NCBI RefSeq assembly: GCF_024362695.1
Contig: NC_065414.1
Location: 8,883,501 to 8,947,500 of the forward strand
From: Pectinophora gossypiella
Lineage: Eukaryota > Arthropoda > Insecta > Lepidoptera > Gelechiidae
Reading direction: 5' to 3'
DNA: 64,000 bases
Shown here: positions 56,001 through 64,000 of the stretch, piece after piece
Position numbering within the stretch: position 1 is the first letter of the stretch
Layout: every line of letters begins with the position of its first letter
Translations under genes and position numbers: made by a program
Notes under the pieces: generated by a model
What the model saw: only the letters and a program-made list of their open reading frames with translations
Told to the model about the DNA's origin: nothing
Database searches by the model: none

Positions 56001-56147
56001 GCAGTGCATACATACATTTATAAACTCCCGCCCGTAGTCTCTAATGGGTCGAGTGTAACCACAACTTAATCAGAAGAGAATCGGCCGCCAGCGACAACTA
56101 GTTTCCACGCTTTTTCGTACTTTTTCTTGAATCTCGGTGTCAGCTCA

Positions 56148-56366
56148 CTCGATATATGGCAGTGTCCCATAAGGCTCCGTCCTCTGCCCTTTACTATTTT
56201 CATTGTGTACTAGTGACATTCCCAAATCCCCAAATACCGAACTAGTTTTATTCGCGGATGACGTCCAACCGGCCGGATGAGAGCCCTCGGCACTCCCCGT
56301 TGGTACGGCCAAGTAGTTAATGACATCTGCGGTAAATGTACAATAAGTCACGACAAAAAAAAATAC
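56148..56366 (+). mobile_element. jockey-like LINE relic: RT fragment joined to family J 3' end
   Basis: 56148-56266 reads, with a frame change, as a reverse transcriptase piece: a VPQGS-like start, CPLLFS, DIPKSPNTELVLFADDV (YADD-region form FADD). It is joined at once to the family J 3' UTR (GAGAGCCCTCGGCACTCCCC, GGCCAAGTAGTTAATGACAT, CTGCGGTAAATGTACAATAA, poly(A)). A large internal deletion is implied. Confidence 0.55.
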
Positions 56367-56696
56367 GTTGAAACTCACCGCACACGTGAATCCCGTGGCA
56401 GCCTCTAGCTATAACAGAGGCCGTGACTTGCAACTCGTGGTGGCTGTGGGCCAACCTCTCCTAACCACTAACTTTAAGTTTTTGTGTTCGCTCTTCAGTC
56501 TTGAAGAAGCGGCGACGTAGCCGGTCCATCTTCATCCAAATACGGAGTGTTCCTTTCAGGGTAGGTTTCACTACAACTCTCTCTTCTGTGCTTTTCTTCC
56601 CCTACCACCTCTTCCTTGGTCTTCGAGTCCATTCTTATATCAGTATTATTTATTTTGTTACAATCTGTATTTTAAACTTAGTACCTACTGATACTA

Positions 56697-57226
56697 ATAA
56701 CAAATACTGATAGCAATGGCAAAACAAGCTTTCCATAACAAAGGGTGCATATTCAAGGCTAGGATTGCCAAATCTATCAGAAAAAGATGTGTCAAAACCT
56801 TCGTATGGAGTATAGCCCTCTATGGATGTGAAACTTGGACACTGACACAGAAGGACAGAGAGAGACTCGAGGCCTTTGAAATGTGGTGTTGGAGGAGGAT
56901 GGAAAGAATAAGTTGGACAGAAAGGGTTACAAATGAGGAAGTGCTAGTAAGAGTAAGGGAAAAGAGACAAATACTGAGAATTATTGAGGACAGAAGAGGC
57001 AAGATGATTGGACACCTAATAAGACACGACGAATTCATTAAAAACATCATAGAAGGAAAGCTAGAAGGAAAGAGAGGAAGGGGAAGACCAAGAAGAGCTT
57101 ACATGGAACAGATTAAAGAAAAGGTTAACGTCGTGTCTTATAGGGAAGTCAAGGAATTGGCCTTTGATAGACTGGAATGGAAAATGCTACACCGACAAGA
57201 GCGTGGCTCTTAAATTGATGATGATG
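56697..57226 (+). mobile_element. RTE-like LINE, 5'-truncated, with 14-bp target duplication
   Basis: ACCTACTGATACTA flanks the element (56683-56696 and 57227-57240). It contains only the last 165 or so codons of ORF2 and ends in TTGATGATGATG right after the stop; a very short 3' UTR and a trinucleotide tail are typical of RTE elements. Young-looking: the frame is intact and the duplication perfect. Confidence 0.85.
56716..57213 (+). pseudogene. RTE-like ORF2 C-terminal fragment
   Basis: 165 codons starting at a chance internal ATG. Contains SIALYGCETWTLTQKDRERL, EAFEMWCWRRMERISW, RIIEDRRGKMIGHLIRHD and GKRGRGRPRRAYMEQIKE, all characteristic of the region after the RTE polymerase domain. No catalytic motif is included, so it cannot act alone; no stop interrupts it. 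Confidence 0.85.
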
Positions 57227-57240
57227 ACCTACTGATACTA

Positions 57241-58028
57241 CTTTAGTCAAGACCATATTTTATTACTAAAATGTGCGCATCGTCAACTCTCACAAATACG
57301 CCAACATCCGCCACTGACGCGCTGCGTGCACTCTTCGCGCATTTAACCGATTCGACGTCTTCCTATAATAATTCCCTACATTTATTTTTACTTAGTAGCA
57401 TCTCCTTGCATACTTATCGTAAGACTTTGCAGCAGAGAGAGGGTTATAAAATGTGACGGGTTCCGTAAACGGATGGATGACGCGTCACGCGCGTCAGTCA
57501 CTAGTGGCTGTGACCGGTGTCCCGTTTGCACGCAGCCTTATAGTAATTAAACAGGTAGGTACTTGAAGTCAATGTAACAGTAACAATTAAATTGAAACCC
57601 TTTTGCCATTAACCCAAAAGGATAATGGATATGCTCAGTAATTGTGATACAAATCGAAGATTAATCTTTCGAACGCCGGAACGTGGATCTCGACCAAACA
57701 CAATGTAAAATCTATTGTGTCTGGTATCTCGGCATATGAGAGGTTAAAAGACCTACAATACTATAGGTACGCACATTTAGTTCAATATCACTTTATTTTT
57801 AATATCAATTCTTTGTGTAATAAAATTACAATTTGTTATGTCGATAAGCCAATCGCCGGGGGCGTTCAAATAGAAAATGAACATTTAGGCGCTAAGGTAA
57901 GTATTACAGAAGTTGGAATAAAACAATAATTGAATAAATATTAAATGATGTTTAGGAGTTATAGCATTCTACGCATTTTAACGATTTAAGGTTTTTATAA
58001 ACCTGTGTAAAGTAAGTTCTAATCCAAT
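57241..58028. other. sequence without clear features
   Basis: Includes a CpG-rich short run at 57478-57500 (GACGCGTCACGCGCGTCAG). No gene recognised. Confidence 0.35.
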
Positions 58029-58192
58029 GTTCAGCTCATTATTCTGAGTTGAAACCAAGTGAAATTTTCCATTGTAAAAGTATAGAAATGAAAATAATTT
58101 AAATAAACTACATAAAGGTTAAAGGTTCAGAACCATGTTCTGAATTATCCCCTTTAGTATTCGCTACGATGTCACTAACACCCGGTATATTT
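58029..58192. repeat. MITE family M1, partial
   Basis: ATTCTGAGTTGAAACCAAGT, then ACCATGTTCTGAATTATCCC, then TATTCGCTACGATGTCACTA and ACACCCGGTATA. Left terminus lost. Confidence 0.7.
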
Positions 58193-58837
58193 TAATTTAA
58201 AATGGTGCAATAGATCAGTCTAGTTTAGCGGGGAAAACGTTCATATTAGTGAAAAAAAAGAGAAATGGCGCCTCCGAGGTAACAGCTACAAGCTATGAAG
58301 TTCACAAGTGTAATAAATTTCCCCGTATCATTGGAAAATTTTCTATAGCTCCGAGCGCAGGGTGGGTTCATCCCAATACAGCCTCCATTAACCGATCCTT
58401 TTCAGCGATAAAAACGTACTTTGTTTCCCGTCACGTCCCTTTATTTTTTATTCCCCACTTTTTGAGCATTAACCCTGTGTTTTGAAAATATTTCATTATG
58501 TAGTCAGCGTATTGAAAAAAACCGTTGCTGCCGACATAAAAGAGATTCATTTGTATGAATTGTAAACTGAATTGTGTTGGTCATGACGCTTCTTTGTGCG
58601 AAATTCTAAATTGCGATGTAGTTTAAATTTATGTTTTTTTGCGTATTTTCGGCCTACGTCCCTTTGTGGGATAAATGATGTTATGATATGAATAGTAATA
58701 TTAGGGAAGATAAAAGGAAATGCGAAAATGGAGAGAGACTTTTGGATTGTGTGTATGAATGCTGTTTAGATAACTCTGTGTTGCCTTGACATACATTCGT
58801 TTTCCTTTAAGGTCACTAGAGCATGAAGCGCGTTCAA
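58193..58837. other. sequence without clear features
   Basis: No gene or repeat recognised. Confidence 0.35.
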
Positions 58838-58882
58838 TCCGGCCAAGTAGTTAATGCCATCTGTCTGAGGCAAATTCTACAC
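58838..58882 (+). repeat. family J 3' UTR fragment
   Basis: TCCGGCCAAGTAGTTAATGC, then GGCAAATTCTACACTAC. Confidence 0.5.
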
Positions 58883-58913
58883 TACACCATAGAATAAGGA
58901 ATAATACTACATA

Positions 58914-59621
58914 TAGTATAGAACGGCAACTCTCAGCTCTCCACCAGCGTCTGAGCTAGATTTACCTCACCCGCCCTCGAACATAGTCCCCCCCTTGAAA
59001 CGTGAAAGCAGCGCGCGGACCATTGTTCTATTTTACAGTGTTTATATGTTCGAATTTTGAAATTGAACGGTGACGTTCTTTCGTCTGATTCGAATATTTG
59101 ATCTCATAGTAATTACCCGCGCTGGCTCGCCTGCGTTTTTCATGGTGATTGCTCATCGAAACGGGCTAATAAGTAATTTACAAGAAATTTGAACCTAGGC
59201 TAAATGTTTAATGTAAACGTAATGTAAATGATAAATGCAATTAATTAGTTCAGTGTTTTTTTTTTAAGTCATGTGCCTAAAGTGTATTTATTTATATTTT
59301 GAACCTTCATTGTTCAAAATTTCTTGTTTGTGATTATTTTGTGTGGTAAATAAATAAATATTATGTGATTATTATAAAAGCATCTTTCGTAAGTAGTACT
59401 ATCTAAGTGTCCCTAAAAAGTAGCATGGAAAATGCTGCACCGACAAGAGCGTGGCTCTTAAATTGATGATGATGATGATGACTACCTAATTAAGTAATGA
59501 CGGTTAAATTAAGTAAGTATTGTGATTGGCAAGCTTCATACGTCACTCACACAGTTGTGCGCGTTGATATGTCAATATGTAGTGTCTGTGTAAAACGCGG
59601 TAGTTTGTATAAAGTGTCCGA
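58914..59621 (-). repeat. repeat family R, head and tail separated by about 540 bp
   Basis: Tail at 58914-58989 (GAACGGCAACTCTCAGCTCT, CCACCAGCGTCTGAGCTAGA) and head at 59530-59621 (TATAAAGTGTCCGAGGTG), both inverted relative to 49893-50073. The intervening DNA holds a SINE E piece. Confidence 0.45.
59407..59482 (+). repeat. SINE family E, 3' end
   Basis: GTCCCTAAAAAGTAGCATGG, AAAATGCTGCACCGACAAGA, GCGTGGCTCTTAAATTGATG, then (ATG)n. Confidence 0.7.
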
Positions 59622-60021
59622 GGTGTGACTACACGTCAAAAAAATGATTATTTTTAAACATTTTTATTTAACATTGATTCTTATAAATGTTCTTACATGG
59701 TGATGAAATGGGGTAGAAAAACAATATCCCTGTCGTTGTTTGTTAGAACTCAGATAACTTATAAAGTACACTTTCAAAGAACAACTAAAGTTACTTTAAC
59801 AAGCTTCGCTTTCATTTCACAAGAATCAACGGTTCCATGTACCTACTTTCATATTATATAAAATAAATAGAGCTTAATAAATTATTGTAACAATCTGTTG
59901 AATATTTCCAGTTTTATTACAAAACGAAACAAAAACTAAAAGACAAATCTAGCAGTAAAATATAGTCCGTGTCAAGAAAGAAGTCCCGTAGCCGCGACGC
60001 TACTTCGGCATAGAATTCCTA

Positions 60022-60242
60022 GGTCAAAGATAAATTCTGATGATGATGAAATTCTGATTATTAAATAAAGACAGATCTAAAACTGACAAAACGTTTTCTT
60101 TTTTCTATTTAACTTATTTTTGAATATTAATAATGAATAATGTAATAATAAGTACGACATTTTATCACGTTTTACTTTCTTTGTTTTGACGTTTAATAAA
60201 GTAACGGATTTGACTAGTTGGAATCTACCTTATTATTATGAC
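60022..60242 (+). repeat. repeat family T, second copy
   Basis: Matches 54465-54722: ATAAAGACAGATCTAAAAC, TTTTTTCTATTTAACTTATT, AATGTAATAATAAGTACGAC, TTGACTAGTTGGAA. Confidence 0.6.
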
Positions 60243-60479
60243 TTGTCAATTAGTTTAAAAAATAAAATAAAAATAAACAAAAATAGTTTATTTCTTAACC
60301 TGTTACACTTTAACAAATATTTTTGGTTACTCCTTTTAAGTAAAAAATGTACCTGTAGGTAGTAGGAGTATCAGCTCTTCCAATAGACATTATTTAATAC
60401 CAGGTTTGACAAAATGAAAAATAGGAAAAAAAATAAAAAAGAAAAGTAAGAAAAATACCCTAAATTAACACAAGTCATT

Positions 60480-60584
60480 TTTGTGTGTCACTCTCTCGTC
60501 GTATTGTGTATGGATGTGTGTGTGTGTATGTATGTGTGTGAGAGAGAGAGAAGGAGAGAGAGTGTGTGTATGTGTATAGTGTGG
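60480..60584. repeat. TG/GA-rich microsatellite
   Basis: GTGTGTGTGTATGTATGTG followed by GAGAGAGAGAGAAGGAGAG. Confidence 0.8.
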
Positions 60585-60682
60585 CTACCGGGTGAGAGCC
60601 TTCAGCGCTCCCCATTTGTCCGGCCAAGTAGTTAATGCCATCTGCGGCAAATCTACAATAAGTCACGTCAAAAAAAAAACAA
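60585..60682 (+). repeat. family J 3' UTR with poly(A)
   Basis: GGGTGAGAGCCTTCAGCGCT, GTCCGGCCAAGTAGTTAATG, CCATCTGCGGCAAATCTACA, AAGTCACGTCAAAAAAAAAA. Confidence 0.7.
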
Positions 60683-60699
60683 AAAATGTATAGTGTGGT

Positions 60700-62444
60700 G
60701 AGCATGTGTAATGTGTGTTTGTGCGAATATAATGAGAAGATGTGTAAATAAAATATATCAAATGTTTATTACGGAATATTATTTTAAATCTAGTTTATTT
60801 TTCATTTTGTAATAACACTGTGTATCTTTGTCGAAACTGTTTTAACAATTGTTAGAACTACGGAATTCCCTAGCGAGTAATGTACATTATTATAATATTG
60901 TGTTGGTTAGCATGCATTTCAACATCAACATTGTTTACCTACATATTCGCATCGATTTGACTGCATATACAATACTCTGCACCAAACTTACCTACGCGAT
61001 ATTAACGGTTATTGACGTTAGAACTACTAACTAATTCGTATGTGCTGTCGGTAACTCTGTACTGACGTTTAACCAAGTTCATAATGTTAGCGGAAGCGAT
61101 TTAAATTATTCTCTTAGCTATGATCTCCCTAGCATTTTGCCTTTACATTTCTATAAATGGTGTGCGGTGGGAATACGAATATGGTGAAACCGTTTCGTTT
61201 ACCTGCCTGATAGTTGATTAAAAGCAATACATACATAACATAAATTCACATCACTCTAATAAAGACGACTGAGTAATCAGAATAAAATTTCACTTGCGAT
61301 AGGTACGAAGTCCTAAGATGGCGGTGATGGACCAAACCACAGATGATGACCCATGCCCATTATATTGGTCCATCATTTTGAGTCGAGCCACAATTATTAT
61401 TCTTTAGCAGTTCAGTTAAGTAGAGGAGTAAAATAGAGCTCACAGCCATGAAAAAAAGTGCATCACTTCGCAACAATGATGTTACTTATATTATTTTAAC
61501 ATTGGACGATTACCCAATCTATCGGGTGTAAGTATAAAAAGTAAGCGAAATTGTGGATGAGCTTTTAAAACGCTTTTCGGTCGTGACGCATAGCGCCCGC
61601 TAGATTCGGAAGTGTTATAAGCACTAATTATAATATGTAGCGGGTAGGGACCCGCTGTCGCGTCCGTTCCATATTTATTCACGGCCTTCTCTATATTTGC
61701 AGTGATTTGAAAATTAAACAGAATGATTCCATTTCGGAAACTAATTTGTTACAGAATTGTTCAGAAACGTTATGTTATTTCGAAATTATTTATGTTTGCT
61801 CTCTATTTCACGGTTAATACGAGTATGTTTTAGTCACAAATTTAAGTGCAATTGCACGTAGGTATTTGTGATGTAGGCACAATTAAACGTAAATGCGTTC
61901 TGCGGTTCGGCTAATTTCCCAAAATTATAGTAGAGAGAAATCGAAGGCAATTTATGCTTTAACATACTTAAATATGTTTATAATTTTCGGTTACAGGAGA
62001 TAATGAACCAGGAAAATATAACACGGATCTTCTCCGTTTACAGTAAATAGATATTTTACTTAAATATTGGTTTTTGGGCGTTTCTAAACGATTGCCTTTC
62101 GAAGGTTCTTAATTAAAATTATAAGCTATTAAATACTCGTTTTGCTGATGCGGGCATTTACCTAATTTTTAAAATTGTTGAGTATGAAGAAGGAATGTTT
62201 TGCTTTATGTTGAACAAACAGCGACACACTTTAAAAAAGATGGTCTAGAGCTTTTGCCACGTAAGTTACCTAAAAGACCTCCTTTTTATTTAGCCTCAGA
62301 AGAAAAAAATAACTGGATAGTGAAATCTATGTAAATTTTCTTTGAATCTGAAAATTAAATTATGTTGGTGGAAGATCTACGAGTAATTCGTTGGAACTCA
62401 AATATTGGCGACGAAATAACGCATTTCTGTAGTTAGTTATAATC
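60700..62444. other. 1.7 kb without a recognisable gene
   Basis: AT-rich, no convincing gene, SINE or MITE. Confidence 0.4.
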
Positions 62445-62721
62445 GTGGATTATCAACCTCATCAACCCTGGTATCAGAGTTGTTTGTGACATGTAACAAC
62501 TACTTACTTACACCAGTAAATAAATGGTAACCGGGACCAACGACTTAACGAGTCTTCCGAAGCACGGATCATCTTACTTTCCGACAACCAAGTGACTCGC
62601 CTGTAACATTCTAACCAAACTAGGGAACACAAAGTGATTTTTGTGATATCTCCCCGCCGGGAATCGAACCCGGCACCTCCGAATCATGAGCCCAACGCTC
62701 AATCAATGAACCACAGAGGCA
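62445..62721 (-). repeat. SINE family A
   Basis: Head GCCTCTGTGGTTCATTGATT, box-B-like GGGTTCGATTCCCGG, body through CACTTGGTTGTCGG; the last 20 bp of the 3' end are missing. Confidence 0.8.
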
Positions 62722-63024
62722 GTAGTTAGTATTAGAATACCATTATCCATAATAATGTGAACTTTATCTAATTTGAAAGAAAAATGCTCTTGTGCATTTT
62801 CCAAAAAAAGTATTATTTTTATTTCAAACCCCCATAAGACTTAAACGTTAAGAGCGAAGTGGAAAAAAGTGTTTCTTTTCCTGTAAAGTATCATAAATGG
62901 GAAGTGACGTTGCGTTCACAGATAAAGTGCTTACATAAAAGCTGAAGTGATAATGCAACTTCGCGTCATGACAGTTTTGTACTAGACAGAAGCAAGCGCC
63001 AATTTTGGGACATTCTACTCCTTT

Positions 63025-63255
63025 TTATGTAACTTACGTTATTGTAGACTTGCCGCCAATGGCATCAACTACAAGGCCGGACAAATAATAAGGGCTCTTA
63101 CCCGTTAGAAAATTTAAGACAACAAGCCTGAGAGTACCCAGTTGGGCGCGAAACTCTGCTCAGTGCGTCGTCTAAGAGGATTATATTTGAAAAGATTAAT
63201 CGACCCCAATGTGCGGATAGCGATAAGCGCTGAATAAAGAAAATCGTCGATTACG
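63025..63255 (-). mobile_element. LINE 3' end, family J
   Basis: Minus strand: TLGSINLFKYNPLRRR, FAPNWVLSGLLS, stop at 63114, then a UTR with GCCATTGGCGGCAAGTCTAC, AATAACGTAAGTTACAT. Same layout as 15865-16111. Confidence 0.6.
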
Positions 63256-63663
63256 CCCGCGGCGGGGTCAGCATCGGAGTCCGGGGTTTGTTGTTGCGAG
63301 GATATTCTATACTTGTCTCGAACTGTAAACAGTTCTCGAATATGAATAATCAATTTCATAATAATATTAAAATTCATCATATCGATTTTATTTCTACTCG
63401 CGTGAGTATTCGATTTGTAGGTTATTTTTGTCATAACAACACTGGCCAGAAAAAAATGATGCTTACGGCGGGCTTTGATTACGGAAAAATTTAATAATGT
63501 TCAGAGAACAAATGAAAGTTCATTAAGAGCAGATAACAGAAAACAGACAATATTTACAAACAGACCAGAAGAAAATATCAGTGTATTTTCAGATATAACA
63601 ATCGACAACAGTTTTATCATTGTGTAATTCAATGCGGAAATGTTATTACTTTATTTTACTTAT

Positions 63664-63699
63664 TGCTTGTTGTCCTATTACCAAATAGGACAACAAGCA
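63664..63699. repeat. perfect 16-bp hairpin
   Basis: TGCTTGTTGTCCTATT, a 4-nt ACCA loop, then AATAGGACAACAAGCA. An ATTTTACT/AGTAAAAT pair can extend the stem past a small bulge. Confidence 0.8.
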
Positions 63700-64000
63700 G
63701 TAAAATAGACAGAAAAAACATGCAGTAGGTATGATATTGCTGTGGTGATTCTATCAGGCAATCGGATGAACATTCCACTCATTACTCATTCAGGTGGACA
63801 GGGATGGCTGAAACGCTGTAAGGGATAGTCGGAGGCCATTCACGTGGTTCTACCCCGTATTCTAACATCGTGGGATTTTTACCCTATATTGAGGCAGCTA
63901 TGGGCACGTTGCCCATTTGTGGGTATTTTACCCCATAGGTATTTATATAACTGTGACATATTTTAGGTTTGGAATGTGATTCAGAATTCAGATAATTCGT
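63700..64000. other. sequence without clear features
   Basis: No gene or repeat recognised at the window end. Confidence 0.35.

Noticed and set aside
56820..57050. 76-codon minus-strand open frame rich in Leu and Ser
   Set aside because: Antisense shadow of the RTE ORF2 fragment.

Overview
This is an AT-rich, repeat-dense nuclear window from an insect, almost certainly a moth or butterfly. The evidence is the repertoire of lepidopteran-style tRNA-derived SINEs, CR1-, RTE- and jockey-type LINE relics and palindromic MITEs, together with one spliced insect gene. There are no bacterial-type operons, CRISPR arrays, rRNA genes or convincing tRNA genes; the tRNA-like segments are SINE heads.

The only host gene I can support is on the minus strand. 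Five coding exons at 50280-50144, 42751-42541, 20941-20842, 13764-13607 and 9928-9654 join in frame, with AG/GT borders and matching phases (1, 0, 1, 2, 1), into the last 292 residues of a two-immunoglobulin cell-surface protein of the Dpr family (defective proboscis extension response; called zig-8-like in many insect annotations), closest in feel to Dpr8. The upstream exon or exons with the signal peptide are not visible and probably lie beyond position 64000. About 40 kb of the window is therefore intron of this gene, about 9.6 kb is its 3' flank, and the last 13.7 kb is 5' intron or flank.

Almost everything else is mobile DNA, in many cases nested. Left (1-9650): CR1-like 3' ends, MITEs, SINEs, long CA and TA microsatellites. 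Introns near 10-20 kb: MITEs, SINEs and a LINE 3' tail that stops about 22 bp from the exon-4 splice donor. 21-26 kb: a candidate 5.2-kb inverted-end element holding a 1.26-kb foldback with roughly 510-bp arms and a smaller foldback. 26-28 kb: duplicated units with GC-rich tracts and a CpG-rich island. 34-41.8 kb: a nearly intact minus-strand CR1/L2-like LINE (ORF1 end, endonuclease, reverse transcriptase) split by a clean insertion of a 3,623-bp element with CCCAAGTAGCAA terminal inverted repeats and a 2-bp TC duplication; removing the insertion restores the LINE frame. 42 kb: a SINE with a 13-bp target duplication and a 5' inversion, a twin-priming signature. 45-60 kb: RTE and jockey relics, SINEs that share the RTE 3' end, and four palindromic MITE families.

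The most novel items are the 3.6-kb TIR element with subterminal repeat arrays, the foldback with a unique spacer, and the twin-primed SINE. Family names A-T below are my own labels for repeats compared within this window; no database search was possible.
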